64,000 nt of DNA from Beaufortia kweichowensis (GCA_019155185.1 CM032814.1:794647-858646); one strand, 5' to 3'; counted from the first letter of the stretch, positions 23,951 through 36,780 are shown. Notes: a model not told the origin generated them from the letters alone. Numbers and translations: made by a program.

Positions 23951-24135
23951 TCATTCATTTAGCAGACGCTTTTATCCATAGCGACTTACAAGTTACCCTG
24001 GCACACTGGAAGCAATTAGAGGTGAGGTGAGGTGTCTTGCTCAAGGGCACCTCAGTTTTTTCCTGCTGGTATTGGGAATCGAACCAGCATCCATCTGGTT
24101 GCTAGTCTAACTCTCTAACCATTAGGCTACAACTA
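23951..24135 (-). mobile_element. tRNA-derived SINE, near full length
   Basis: On the minus strand the head contains an A box (TAGCCTAATGGTTAGAGA, complement of 24112-24129) and a perfect pol III B box GGTTCGATTCC (complement of 24075-24085). The 3' part contains TAAGTCGCTATGGATAAAAG and CGTCTGCTAAATGAATGA, the L2-like tail shared by many fish SINEs. The copy at 33261-33428 is the same family in the opposite orientation. It is an old, diverged insertion without a functional tRNA fold. Confidence 0.9.
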
Positions 24136-24723
24136 CAACTTCAGAAGGGACTTTATTCTATACAAATGCCAATGAAATGTCAACGGAAAATATGATTGTC
24201 ACTTCTAAAACTTTTCAGTGTATATGTGGTCTTAGAGGAAGTCTAAAGGGTACCAAAACAACAGTTGTAGTTGTAGATTACAGTTATATAGCCTCGAATG
24301 AGATATGGGACAAGAGTGGTTATAAAGAACAGCACTGGGATGTTTTTTATTAATCTGCCACTAACCATACTTAAAGACCAACTGAAACATGCAGCATTAT
24401 TTGATTTGCTGACGTAATTTCAACTGAAAAAGAAAGATAAGCATGAGCCCCTATCTCAGGCCCTCCTCTTTTACAATAACCAATAGTGTTTTCTTTATGG
24501 TACAGCCTGGCAAATATTCTCTACCATCAGCCAACCAAACAGATGGTTCCTCCCCAAAATGACACTGTGGATTGAGTCAAAGTTAATAAATCATGCCCAG
24601 GAAAGCTGTTCAAACAAACAGACTGCAGTTGCACTTGCTTCCAATAGTGGTCGAGATATTCACCTTAAACCTTGTGACTGCACGTTACATTATATTCCAT
24701 GACATTTCATCTTAATGTCAGTC
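24136..24723. other. Intergenic DNA, nothing recognised
   Basis: No gene or assignable repeat. Confidence 0.45.
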
Positions 24724-24742
24724 TGTGTGTGTGTGTGTGTGT
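24724..24742. repeat. (TG)n microsatellite
   Basis: Nine perfect TG units. Confidence 0.95.
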
Positions 24743-25374
24743 TCCTCATAGAGCTTTTCTCCGCTGTACACACTACATTTGTGTAACATTGGAGAGAGAA
24801 TTATTGGGTCCAATGAAATAAGTGTATGACAACGAGAGGAAATGAGCAGTCGCACAAATGAATCACCTCTTATAAGCGGCTATGCTAATAATACCTGCAC
24901 TCATGTGACACTCAAATTAATTGCTTTAATTGTAGAAAATGTATGAAATGTCCAAACGCTTTTACCTTCATTTAAAATCCTGCTGTATATTCAGAATATC
25001 TAACCTAGTTAAATAAAGCATTCAAACAGCTTTTAAACTCTCTCGAAGTCTAAGGATCTCATTTTCAGTGCTTCTTACTACTGAAGCTTTACTTTCGATT
25101 TTAACATGACAGCTGTGTGAAATCAATGCATGGTATTCCTAATAATTCCAGATGTTTGTGCTTTTTGTTTTATCACAGAAAAAAATTATGTAAAACTTCT
25201 TAAACTTCCTGTCATTAAAGAATTGGCTCAGTTAAACCTAAAGGTTGGCAAATGGTATGGAGGGCACAAAAAAGCTATACATTGATTACTAAAAACAATA
25301 CCCCAAAAATGTTATAATCTTCATCAGCCAAGCAGGAAAACATGATTTTATCAAATGTTTAAAAGATTCAATGC
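24743..25374. other. Intergenic DNA, nothing recognised
   Basis: AT-rich with no supported feature. Confidence 0.45.
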
Positions 25375-25412
25375 ACTTCCTTTGGATAAAAGTGTCTACT
25401 AAATGTAAAGGT
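25375..25412 (+). repeat. SINE/L2 3'-tail fragment
   Basis: CACTTCCTTTGGATAAAAG followed by TGTCTACTAAATGTAAA matches the tail of the SINE at 33261-33428. Head and body are missing. Confidence 0.65.
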
Positions 25413-26330
25413 TTTATTCAATATACAAAGTCATTTACTGGATTCCCTAGACACACACATACCACTCATTTATGATACTGTGAACATGTGTACACATTTG
25501 CAAGTACTCGTATTTATATGAACAGAGACAGACCTGAAAGGAAACTCACACCTGTGTCCAAACTGGCATGTTTCATAAGAATGAACCGAGCTAAAAACAG
25601 AAGCAGCTGCTACACACACACCTAACACAGGTGACCATGTGTTACAGTGATATATAACTCTCCATGCAGGTGTGTGTGTTTGTTTGCAACCAGCGGGATG
25701 GATCATGAGAGCTGCAGCAGATGATACATATTTACTGAGCTATTATGCAAAAAGGAATGGATACAATTAAGAAACGCTTACTATAAAAGAGAAGTGCAAT
25801 AACAGTGTGTGTGTGTGTGTGTGTGTGCGTGTCTGAGAAAGAGAAGAATGTGTTCAGAAAATATTTATAAAATTAAAAATATAATCTAATAAATATGACA
25901 AATATGTGATCCAGATTTTACAGTCAATACCTGCAAGGTTGAAGTATTTCTGGTTGATGTATGTATTTATTGGTTAAAATGCAAGTATCCTTTTTTTTGC
26001 TGTTGACAATAGCATTTTTGTAAATGACAACTTTTGACTTGTGAGTGAAATTTCACTTTTTAAAGAGAAAAAGATATAATTCAATGTTTAATTTATTAAT
26101 ACATTTTCTGTCAGCTCTGAATATTCTGATATGTTTTCAGATTTAAAACAAAACAGAATGGAACAGTTATAATGTCAAATTAAAATACTTTAATGGTGTT
26201 AAAAAATTATAGCCCTACTGATATTGATTGAAATGATCAGAAATGCCTACCTTTACACCTTCACAGGTGGAAACTTTATAGGGTATCTGCCCTTATATTT
26301 CCCTTTTCTATACTACAGCTATAACTTCAC
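25413..26330. other. Intergenic DNA with a (GT)n tract
   Basis: Contains an 11-unit GT microsatellite at 25805-25827. The 78-codon minus frame at 25470-25706 has no domain. The rest is AT-rich and featureless. Confidence 0.55.
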
Positions 26331-26660
26331 TGTCTGTGAGTGGTCTCAAGCCAACTGGGTCTGGGTGCGTTTGGCTCTCACTCTTAGTGGCAGTGCATTG
26401 TGGGCCATGCAGGGTAAAGCCTGTAGCCCTGGGCATCCTGTGTTTCAGTGTCCCAGTGCTCACAGATGTTCTCCGTTTGATACCGCTCTCCCTGCATGCT
26501 CCTGGAAACGTGGGTGGCCAACCATTACGCCTGTTGCTTCTGCAGCTGACACGCCATTGGCTGTGATGGGGTGACGCATGTCGAGTGGAAGGGAGATAGG
26601 TGGTCGGCTTTTAATCCTGAGAGCATGAATAATCTTGCTGGAGACCCTTGAAGAAGAGTG
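26331..26660. other. Complex island, CNE candidate
   Basis: Non-repetitive, higher-GC patch open in two overlapping plus frames (116 codons from 26224, 76 codons from 26336). Neither has a domain. Conserved non-coding sequence is the favoured but untested reading. Confidence 0.3.
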
Positions 26661-27147
26661 AAACTCAGTGGTAATTTACACATTCAAGCAATTGTTGTGG
26701 AGAAAAGATCAGTACCTTACAGATTAAAAGTAACAACAACAAAAAAAAAAACATAAAAGTAAAAAAAGAAGGTTAATGATTCTTTAACTCAACTAACTGC
26801 AAAAAACAAAACCACGCTGATTGACCATTCAAATGCATAATTATGTGCATAATTATTTTTTAGGGTTTTTTATTGGAAAATGTCTAAAGTCAACCTACAT
26901 TTAGAGTTTTGCAAATAAATTACAGTATATTTGTCGTCTGTCCACAAATATAACAAAATGTACAGCTAGGTCCCGATCAAACTGGTCCCATTTTTGCATA
27001 TGTACCTTGACATTAAAACATCTGTGATGTAATAGCAGGAATGCTGCACAACAGCTCTTAAATTGTTGGTAGATTTTGCTCAAAGCTAATTCCTCATCTC
27101 CTCACCTACTGGCCCAGTGTCTGATATTTTTGTATAATGACCTCAGG

Positions 27148-27149
<2 letters not shown>
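26661..27149. other. AT-rich intergenic DNA
   Basis: A-rich stretches and no feature. Confidence 0.5.

Positions 27150-27192
<43 letters not shown>
27150..27192. repeat. (AC)21 microsatellite
   Basis: About 21 uninterrupted AC units. Confidence 0.98.
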
Positions 27193-27194
<2 letters not shown>

Positions 27195-28140
27195 AGGAAT
27201 TAATAGAGTGAATAGGTCAGTCACTTAACACTCAGATTAACATATTACTTTTGATTTTTCTTTCTAAAAGAGAGAAGGTGTACAGAGAAAACCACACAAA
27301 CAGACAGCAATCAAGAAAGAAAGACAGAAAGCAAACACAGAAAAAGAAACAAACAAAGAGAAGGATATGAGGGAGTTTAAATAGAACAAAAGCAGTCAGG
27401 AAGAGCTTGAGTGTGTTAATGACAGATGAAGGGGTGTGTATTAATAATGGAGAGTCGAGTGGAATAGAGTTTTACTTATTCAGGACGGCTCACTCTGTCT
27501 TTTTATCTCTCGCACACCTTCATACTTGGAGGAACAGTGAAGTTATTCACAGCTAGATTTGTACTCTATATATTTTGGTAACTTGAGCTTTTATAGGTGG
27601 TTGCTAAGGTCTTTTATATTGCTTAAAAACAGTTTTAAGAAATGTTGCTCAGTGTGTTGTGTGGTTGAAGATCCATCCTCCAATAATTGTCTATGTAAAG
27701 TTTTGTCAACCGTTTTATCTTCTGTTAGATAAAATTGTAAGCTCCAATGTTAAAAAATGCACAGCACACCTCTTTTCAACAAGCCACATACAGTATGGAT
27801 GTGTTAATATGCACTGATTAAATGTAACAAATCGAAAAATACTATAGTAATATTGATGTTTACTTACCAAACACCACAAATCCAACCACTATTATATTGC
27901 TAATGCTGCAGACATTCAATGTTTGATTACGTTCAACAGGTAGTTGATCTCATGTGGTTTATTGTAAAATGCACCACTGACCCGCAGTGCTGTGCCTGGC
28001 TAATATTTAACCACACTGCTTTTGAGTCAGATTCATTCTTTTTATCATACTGCCGAAATTAAACGACCAAACCGAAAGGCTAAAATTCGAATACAGAGAG
28101 AAAGAGGTTGCTATGGAATCAAGAGTCGTAAAAGAAAGCC
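27193..28140. other. Intergenic DNA, nothing recognised
   Basis: 27270-27370 is purine-rich with AAAGACAGAAAG-type words. No gene. Confidence 0.45.
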
Positions 28141-28560
28141 GGCGTACGTGTGATTGATAGCAGAGAGTTTAAGCGTGTTTCTACAGAGCCTTGCTCACAT
28201 ACAGCTGCCTTTGCTCATTACAGACAGGCATAACTCACATTGTGATGTTGGCCATATATGTCAGAGAGTCATCCCAGCCCTTCCACCACCCGCTTTCTTC
28301 TCCTGCTTTATGTCAATCCATCACAGGCCCAGCTGCACACACCTGCCGCCCTTCGGCGGGTCATAGCTGCGGGCCACAACTGCCATGCCGGCGACTGCTA
28401 GCGCATTATGATCGAGCCTCATTTCCCTGTCAGATGTTGAGTGGGCGCTGCAGAGTTTGGCATATACAGTCTCAGGAGGCATTGCTCGTATAAACTGGAT
28501 CATTGAACTTAAAAGCGCAGTGCTAACAGTGCATCCCATGTTGATACCCAGTATAATTTT
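28141..28560. other. Complex island, CNE candidate
   Basis: A higher-GC, non-repetitive patch (28340-28560 strongest, with CGGGTCATAGCTGCGGGCC and GCGCATTATGATCG words). Frames of 70-100 codons are open on both strands with no domain, which argues for non-coding constraint or chance rather than a gene. Confidence 0.35.
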
Positions 28561-29150
28561 GCTCTGCAAGTTCATAGTTACTACAGTATTGGCATGTTTG
28601 TTGATTTTCACGTGAAATAAAAAGATTTAAAAATATATATAATTTCAGTCACAAAGGTTGATATGGATATTGAGTATTTCAAATAGCAAATAGTTAGGAT
28701 AGTTAAAATGAAAATGCTTGAAAATGTCATGATGATACAAGTAAATGTGATTTAATATACACTGTTATAAATCTGTTTACTTTCTTTACCAGACTGAAGT
28801 CTGAATATTTGTAGCCTAAAATTATGTTCTGTTTTAAACATGGTGTTAAATTAATCACATTTTTCTGTTATATATATATTTAAACCTTATCATAGAAACT
28901 GATTGTGTGACTTACTGTAGCCACGTAGACGTGTTGTGGTGATTGTAACTGAAGGTTCGAACAGATGTCGCAATTGCAGCCATCCATTTGAAATGCTTTG
29001 CTTTAACTTTACGCAAGCCAACTTTCCTCGAAGGTGAAGCATGTTTTTTGTCCCTGCAGTTCTAGAAAGACCCAAATACTGCCTGAATAAAAACAAGGGC
29101 TTTAACCCCGCCAGCTTAACTTGCCGCTAGACAGAGATTCCTCAACAACA
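28561..29150. other. Intergenic DNA, nothing recognised
   Basis: AT-rich to 28900, then mixed. No gene. Confidence 0.45.
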
Positions 29151-29780
29151 ATGAAAGAATCCACATCATAGACATCTCCAGTCTGTTCGAGGTCTGGTCA
29201 TGGTGCTCATAGACATCTCTGGAAGCAGAAAACACAGGCGTTACACAGGATTATTGAAAACACCACACAAAGACAATAATGCAAGTTGATACATCGAGAG
29301 AGATATGCACAGAGTGACTGCCATGGCTGGCGCGTGGAGCGCCGAGATAGCAGGAATTAGCTCCGTTACAAGGCCACAACAACAGCTATTGTCTGCGAAA
29401 AACATCAACACGAGCTCAACGCCCTCCAACTTGTGGATCTGACGCTCGAGATTGAGATGATGCGACCGAGCTCATTGTTTGGTAAATGCTATTAACCGCC
29501 GCGCCACTGACGCATAAAAGTATGAGCTGATGTAAATGACAATTCGGCTGTCATAAGCCATACGGTGGTGGGAAACCTTACAGCAGCCTTGTGTCTTAAC
29601 AACAGATTACTTCATGAGCCGGGCTCTTCACCTCGTCCCAGAGACTGATTCCACAGGATTTCTGCTTCCTTATACATCCGTTCTGTCTCTTTCGCCTTTA
29701 TTCTTCCATTGATCTCTCCACAGCATTCAGGATCTGCCAACAGTTCATGCCTGCAGGGGTCCACAAAACCCATTATCAGG
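29151..29780. other. Complex island, CNE candidate
   Basis: Non-repetitive and higher in GC, best at 29320-29580. It includes GAGCTCATTGTTTGGTAAAT, CGCATAAAAG and TGTAAATGACA words of the kind common in homeobox/forkhead-type enhancers. No coding signal. Confidence 0.35.
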
Positions 29781-31480
29781 TAGAGCACCCACTTCCATGC
29801 TCTTTAACTCAAAGATATTTGATTTTTGGAGGGTGTGTATGTGTACATGTGTTTTTTCTTCACCTTTGATGATGATTTGAGGACATTTAATGTGTATTAA
29901 TACTCGCACACAGAAACAAGCACACGGGCAGGACGTTTAGTCAGTACATTTAGATGCACAGTTTTTATTGACCAATAAGATAAAGAATGTACCATGTAAG
30001 GAAATAAATACAACATACAGAGTTTAATGTTCAGCAAAAATATATTCATTATAGTATCAAGCTGCTCTGGAACAAAAGCCGATATGGTTATGTGCTACTG
30101 TAAGACCCCAGACAAATGAGCATTCAAATACAATCAGACGCAGTACAAGAAAATAACACTAATTGTTTGTTTAATTAAAATCAACTGGCTGGCTAAATGA
30201 CAACCAAAAACACATGCATATTATGAAACAAAATAAGACAGCATGTACATGTTGAGTATGCATCGCCATGTTTTAGTTTAAGTTAGCTGTGTATTCTATG
30301 TGTGTGTGTCTTCCAACAGACTATACAAGTACATTGTGTGTGTTTGGCTGACAGCAAGGTTTGTTCTGGGTATCTGCCATCCACAGATTATTCACTCTAT
30401 TGGGCTTTTCAGCAAACACTGGACGGTCCGCAGGGAATTGAACCAATGCATCAGATGAGAGTTTCACTGACTTACAACAGTACTGTAAACCAGCCACATG
30501 CTTGAAAACTCAACTTCAGCTGTGGGAGTGTTGCTGTTGTTTTGCTTACTTTACTAATCAATTACATTGGGCTGTAAACATGGCCAATCTGAGTGATAAA
30601 AAATCCATTATAAAGGAGATGTTCAGGCATCTAAAACAGCTAGATAAGGCTTACAAAAAATGCAGAAATGGTACTTCTTTCATTTTTTTAGCAGACAGGA
30701 CAGGTGGGACATGAGAAGTTTCACAGTGCAATACGTCAAGAGTGCTATAGTTCCAAAAAACACTACTTTTATCTTGACAATAATGTATTAAAAACATGTG
30801 ACCCATGGCATGGGAAAACAGTGAGACTCAATGCTAGGGCCACAGGCAATCATATGCATGTGTACATATTGCAAAAGGAATATTACCTGTAAAGGAATAA
30901 CCTGTAGTCATGTTCTGTTTAAACAGCCACCAAGCCTTCCTTAGACAGACAGACAAACACTGTCAATTACACACCAGTTATAGGCTAATGATATGGACAA
31001 CAACTAAAACTTTAAGAGCCACTTGTTGTCTATTCAATGCTTTACTAGTTTGCTACAATAATATAATATCTTTGTTATGTCTAATCAGATCGAACTGGTT
31101 GACAGCCTTCAAATATGTATTAGTTATGATGTCAACTTTTGCCATTTTGTTGGGAAAGAGGAGCACATGCATGTGAGGGATGTTTACTGTATATATACTG
31201 TGTATAAAAAAATGATAAGAAATTGAGCGAAAGGTAGATGACACTGTGTGTATGTGTGTGTTTGATGATACTTGAAGTTGGGTTCTGTCCCTGCGTCCCC
31301 ATTTCCTGAGGGCTTGGACTCCAAGAGTTGTCACCTTGGAGTATTCCGGGGCCTGTGAAGCGCTCCAGTCTTCTGTAAGAATGTCACCTCCTGCCCTGGG
31401 CAGTTTTGACAAACAGAGTATATATTGATACATGATAAAGTATGCTAGAAATCACCCCACTGCTAAAGGCTACTATAGTT
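29781..31480. other. Intergenic DNA, nothing recognised
   Basis: No gene or assignable repeat. The 126-codon minus frame at 31053-31433 has no domain and spans AT-rich sequence, and is rejected. Other frames are below 90 codons. Confidence 0.45.
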
Positions 31481-31760
31481 TTAATATCATCATTTGAATT
31501 AACAAGCATTCTGCACAGGAATAATGAGTCTTCATTATTCAAAACATCATCCTTAGCCGCAGAGCTCTCGGGCTATTACGGCATGAGAACTTAATGAAGA
31601 GAAGATAAAGAAGGGTTGAGATAAAAGTTTCAATGGCCTCACTCAGTAACCAGAATTAAATTTTAATGCGGGGTGGGAGGTGATGGATAGCTCGACTAAA
31701 GCTTAAGTCTGCTGAGGTGGAGCCGCTCTGATGACCACGCAAGAGCTGACATATAGATCC
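31481..31760. other. Complex patch, CNE candidate
   Basis: Contains GGAATAATGAGTCTTCATTA, a near-palindromic AATGAGTCTTCATT core, then GC-richer unique sequence to 31760. No repeat or coding signature. Confidence 0.35.
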
Positions 31761-32808
31761 ACTTCGTATCAGTTTTATGATGAAGTGGTGTGATCTGACT
31801 CTATGTGATGAGGTTTATGGGAACAAACCAGTTTAAAAGGAAAGCACTCAATATGTTTTAGGTACTGTATTTCAATTGTTCTGAAAACATAATAGCTTGT
31901 ATGACAGAAATGTCCCTCTGCTGAAGCTCTGACACTAAACATGGCTGGTCTTTTTGTATTCCACTGCTTTTCTGTCAAGTGTGATGTTCAACATTTTGAT
32001 CAACCAGTCAAATTTGAGGCATATGTTTACAGTTTATGTGAAATGTATTCTTTCGTTTAGGGTCTTCTACCTTTGTTATTTACCTATCAATTTTTAAGGA
32101 CAAGGGATTATGGAAGAGGAGGCTTTACAGAAAGGCTTTTCTTAACTATGCTGAACATCTCTCAAGAACATAAACAGCCAAAAACATCATTCACTTGGAA
32201 AACCAGATCTAGTGTTTCCATTACCACAAATTTTCGATGTCAAAAGCATCTGATTTAAAAGCTACTTAATATAAGTTTCAGCACGTACCTCACTTGTAGC
32301 TATCATATGACCACAGAAGACTTGATACATACCACAGAAGTCTATAGACCACTTAATGATGATTTTTTATGCTTTTTGTCCTTTTGAAACTTGATAAAAC
32401 CGGTCCCAACCACTTTTATTATGTAAAAAAAACATAAAGAAGAAAAATCATACAAGAAGTTATATGTTGTATGTGTGAATATGTTTGTGTAGTTTTTTAT
32501 GCTCGAGTGTGTGTCACAATGCTGAAGCATTGTGATGCCTGCTGGAGGTCATCTCTGTGAATGGAGACATCAGATGAATGGATCTGGTGACCAACACACA
32601 CTTTACTGATTAGAAAGCATGTGGTCTGACTAAGACACACAAATCAACACATTTTTGACTTTTTAGACTTGGAAGAGTTTTACACTTCCTGTGTGTGTTT
32701 GAGCGCCGGAGGACAACTTTGGGTTCAATGTATCCAACTACAATCATGTGGAGTAGGATGTTTACATGAATTTAACAGCCTCTAGGAACAAAATCACTAC
32801 ATAAACCC

Positions 32809-32813
<5 letters not shown>
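31761..32813. other. Intergenic DNA, nothing recognised
   Basis: AT-rich, no gene, no assignable repeat. Confidence 0.45.

Positions 32814-32888
<75 letters not shown>
32814..32888. repeat. (AG)37 microsatellite
   Basis: About 37 perfect AG units, the longest simple repeat in the window. It abuts an AT-rich tandem duplication on its right. Confidence 0.98.
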
Positions 32889-32891
<3 letters not shown>

Positions 32892-33005
32892 ATATTAATA
32901 ATCCTTTATACTTACATATATATACATATATATATTACTTTTGTTAATATTAATAATTTTATACTTACATATATATATAATATATATATATATATATTAT
33001 TTTTT
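32889..33005. repeat. AT-rich tandem duplication, 55-bp unit
   Basis: TTAATATTAATAAT starts at 32889 and again at 32944, each followed by TTTATACTTACATATATA. This gives a direct duplication of about 55 bp, then an (AT)n run to about 33000. Confidence 0.85.
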
Positions 33006-33260
33006 ATATTTTAAGATAAAATTAATAATATATTATTCTATTCCCAATGAACTGTAATATAATACTAAAAATTAACTGTAGGCATAACTCCATTACTTGA
33101 GTAAAGGTATACTGCTCAATATAACTCCATTACTACGTAACTGTGTGCTATCAATTAATCAGAAATCTGTGGTTACATTTTTTTTTACAACACTTTTTAG
33201 AACAACCCAAGTATTGGAGTGTGTGCAGTGCATTTTACAGTGAACAGTTTACTAAAGTTA
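33006..33260. other. Intergenic DNA
   Basis: Words such as ATAACTCCATTACTTGAGTA and a near repeat 50 bp later resemble the ends of fish AGTAACTCCATTACT-type MITEs, but too little is preserved to call an element. Confidence 0.35.
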
Positions 33261-33428
33261 GAGGGATGGTTGTAGCCTAGTGGTTAGAGCGTTGGACTAG
33301 CAACCATATAGTTGCTGGTTCGATTCCCAGTGCCAGCAGGATGACACCCTACCCCTAATTGCTCTCAGTGTGCCACTGGTAACTTGTAAGTCGCTTTGGA
33401 TAAAAGCATCTGCTAAATGTAATGTAAA
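33261..33428 (+). mobile_element. tRNA-derived SINE, full length
   Basis: The tRNA-like head has an A box (TAGCCTAGTGG, 33273-33283, within TAGCCTAGTGGTTAGAGCG) and a perfect B box GGTTCGATTCC (33317-33327). A CCAGCAGG linker and a CACCCTACCCCTAATTGCTC body follow, then the L2-like tail AAGTCGCTTTGGATAAAAGC with CTGCTAAATGTAATGTAA. The same family lies on the minus strand at 23951-24135. Pol III motifs are intact, so transcription is possible in principle, but mobility would need an active L2-type partner. Confidence 0.93.
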
Positions 33429-35966
33429 CTTAAGAGAGTACAAGGCCAGCTGTGCACAAGAGCAATACCAACTTTGCTAGGACAATCTGGCACTTTTGAA
33501 TCCGAGTCTGTAAATATGTTTTATTATTTTGCTATTGACTGCTCAAACGTGAGTTTTGTGCAGTGCAGAGTGAAACATGCTGATTGTAGCTCTTTCGACC
33601 AAAAAGTTCAGAGATGGTTTTTATAATAATAATAATAGTAATGAAGTAAATTTTGTTTTTTAGTTCATTTAGTTCATGTCGGGAAAACAATTTAAAGTTG
33701 CGTGCATTTAACATGACAATATCTAGAATTATTTAAATCGCACTTAAGGCCACTCGATTTGATCCTTTAGGTCTTACATGTTACCCTACTGTGAAAGACA
33801 TTTTGTTGACAGGCGAGATCATCAGAACTCTCAGGTTTTTACAAGGGCTTCCCTGTGGTTTAGGTTATCGGCCCAGTAAAGCCACAAAGTCTGTGTTTGC
33901 TTTAGAAAATGACTTGCACCTTGTCATAATACATCAAGCCTTCGTACATGTGTTGCCAATGTGCATTTTAGTATATAAAATGCTTATGTTGGGCTGTATA
34001 ATCTTTAAAAAAAAACAATGAATACCTCTACTAGCACAATAAAGTCAGACATCAAACTCAGGTACTCTATGGAAAAAGTAAATATCATCTGAGTGCGTTG
34101 AGCTGAGCAGTTTTATGGCTTTCACCAGAGTGCATTTCACACTTCAAAGAGTTAGTTTGGTTTTCTACACTCCCATAAATGATCTCCCTCCATAACACTA
34201 GTCTATTTATGATGGTCATATAACCGTCATTAAACAGAGACATGTGTTGCCTTGTGTTGCTAGGAACGCAGAAAACTACACAGACAGAAAAGTCAGTCAC
34301 TTCCTGCACTTTCCTGAGCAATGATCTTTATTACAAAAATGATTGTTGGTAAACTCATATTTTCTTTTTGCCAAATTACATATTAAACTGTCAAATAACT
34401 TACTTGCTTTCAGTTGGTGTCAATCAAATCTTTTCAAGGTCACTTCTAATCAAAGTGTTAACCAGATTTCTTCACTTCTGAAGCTCAATGACAAGCTGCT
34501 ATTGAAACCCTGCTGAAATGATGGGTTGATTTGGTTAGTTTTGGAATCAACTGACACCCACGGGCTTCTGTACAGGTATTTGATTCACAAAGAGGAGGAG
34601 TGTCTGGCAGAGAGAGGTGTCTCTGGAGAAAATCTTCCTGCTGATTTCCCTTGAAATCAAAAACAGCTGTTGTTTAACTAAATCAGATCAGTGTCCGTGG
34701 CTTCAGGCCAGAACAGGAGCAACAGCGGTCTTGATCATACACTTTGTAATCTAAATATCTCGCTGGCTTTCTTTGTCCTTATCTCTCTTGTTGAGTAAAA
34801 TGGGTAAAAATCACTTTGGCCACACATTTGGAGACATTGCCAAGAAATAAGGAAAAAAAATATGAATATGTTATCTTACATGAATCCATGGAGTACTGTG
34901 ATACAGTGTCCGATACTGTCCCACATGTTCCTATGACAGAAAGAAAGAAAAAAAAAGTTTTTCAATGACACATGACACGAGTTAATAATTATCACATTTT
35001 ATTTACTATTCATAGCACAGTTTTAACTATTTCTGTAATTGTGCTCAAAACACTAGCGCAGAAGCACAATTACAGTATTTTATGTCTCACATGGTAGTCT
35101 CACCATATTGTGGCATTCTCTGCCTGTTTGGAATTAATCAAAATGAATATTTCATATTTATGAAAATGAAAGAGGTTTAGTACGACAAGGTTCAGCGTGC
35201 CCTGTAGATTGCTACTTTTCTAAAGAAGAGATCAGGTATCGTTTGATTCGTTTGGCACTTTCCCAACACTTGTCATCACCTATTTGCTCTTGATTGACAT
35301 GCAGTGGAATCCTACTGACAGAACCCTACTAGTTATTAAAATGTTAATTTACAACCCTTATCTGTGAAGAAACTTGAACTTCAGAGAACTCTAAACTTGA
35401 GCATGGACCAAACCAATAAAGTTTGCCACAATAAATTCTTGTTTGGAGCAATCATCACCTGAGGGCAAAAACAAGAACAATCTGAGAGTAGCTTCAGTTG
35501 AAAATGAAAAAGAACAGGTGTCCTCTGCTATGATCTTAGAAGTTGAGGAAGACATTTGCATATACAGGACATATTTTACTGGCAATAAATCACAGATGCA
35601 CTTTCAGAGCGACCCTGCCGCTTGAAATGTTTTTTTTATTTATATGCAGTGTACATTATTTACACATCTTTTTGCATTATTTTTGTTAATTAAAAACAAA
35701 TGTTTTGATGTACATGCGAGGTTGGAGAATATATACATACAGTGTTGGGGAATCATACTGATTTATGATGAAATTACAGTCTTTTATGGCTGCACATCTA
35801 AAACATCTAAAACAATTGTAATATCACAAGTTACAATGCAATGTACTAACACTTTTACAGCATTTCGTAGTCCTGGTTAATGTTAATTTCCACACTTAAT
35901 ACTGTTGAAAGTTAACATTAATTAACATTGTTGTACTATGAACGGAGATGAATAAACAAAGAACCA

Positions 35967-35969
<3 letters not shown>
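33429..35969. other. Intergenic DNA, nothing firm
   Basis: No gene found. 34530-34720 is somewhat more complex. A TGATTGACAT word (PBX-type half-site) occurs at 35291-35300. All frames are under 80 codons without domains. Confidence 0.45.

Positions 35970-35997
<28 letters not shown>
35970..35997. repeat. (TA)n microsatellite
   Basis: About 14 TA units. Confidence 0.95.
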
Positions 35998-36000
<3 letters not shown>

Positions 36001-36033
36001 AGTAACTTCATGATACCTAATGTTTTTTTTTCT

Positions 36034-36125
36034 AATTAAACCTCATTTTAATACTGTATGTAAAATATATATATATATAAAATATATATACAGTATTACA
36101 TACAGTATTAAAATGAGGTTTAATT
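36034..36125. repeat. Perfect 30-bp inverted repeat (fold-back)
   Basis: Left arm 36034-36063 and right arm 36096-36125 are exact reverse complements over 30 bp, starting AATTAAACCTCATTTTAATA on the left. The 32-nt loop is (TA)-rich and partly self-complementary. The arms show no divergence, which points to recent formation or template-switch origin rather than an old MITE. Confidence 0.95.
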
Positions 36126-36186
36126 GTAATTGGTACAGCTCCCTCGGCTGGTGGCTTATATATATATATATGTATTGTTGTTGTTA

Positions 36187-36222
<36 letters not shown>
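36125..36222 (+). repeat. 32-bp SINE-like head fragment followed by (TA)n
   Basis: 36125-36156 is identical over 32 bp to 37336-37367 (TGTAATTGGTACAGCTCCCT, then CGGCTGGTGGCT). After the shared segment this copy runs directly into (TA) tracts (36157-36171 and 36191-36221) instead of the rest of the element. It abuts the right arm of the fold-back. Confidence 0.85.
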
Positions 36223-36223
<1 letters not shown>

Positions 36224-36780
36224 AGAAAAAAACTTACTCAGGCTCACAAGGATAGTAATGTCTCCTCTGACGCATTACAGTTGCTATTAGTATTTGTGAT
36301 AAAAGTTTTTTGAGTGACTTTTGATTGTAGTAAATTTACCAAATTTTTAGGTGTGTTGCTGTTGTGACACCATCCGCCCAGGGTGGATGTTTGGATGATT
36401 TTTACTTTCTATGTGCTGGTGTTCGTCAGCAGAATGACAGTTGTGTGTTTGAACAGATCTTGGACAGTTACAACTACTCAGTAACAACAGCAGCGACAAC
36501 TCACTTATACAATACCACTATAACATTTTCTACAAATAAAGCATCAGTGATCTATAATTATTATTAAGATTTATTAACATTAACATTATTAACATAACAT
36601 CACAAATCATTTTTATGTTTATTTTCTCTGTACCAACTTAATACGATATTATTATTTTTATTTCTTTTAATGGCCTACCTCTTGATTAAATTGAAAAATT
36701 TAAATCATTACCATTCAGTTTTGCTATTTGCAGAGGATGATACAATATGAAGACAAACTGTATGTCTAGCTAATAAAAAG
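36223..36780. other. Intergenic DNA, nothing recognised
   Basis: AT-rich, no feature. Confidence 0.45.

Noticed and set aside
31053..31433. 126-codon minus-strand frame
   Set aside because: No recognisable domain; low-complexity AT-rich end; no supporting context.
33261..33428. Possible tRNA gene
   Set aside because: The A and B boxes are present, but the sequence cannot form a full cloverleaf with a 3' acceptor stem and it carries a SINE body and tail.
36032..36247. Overlapping tyrosine/isoleucine-rich frames on both strands
   Set aside because: Products of (TA)n repeats and the fold-back; not proteins.
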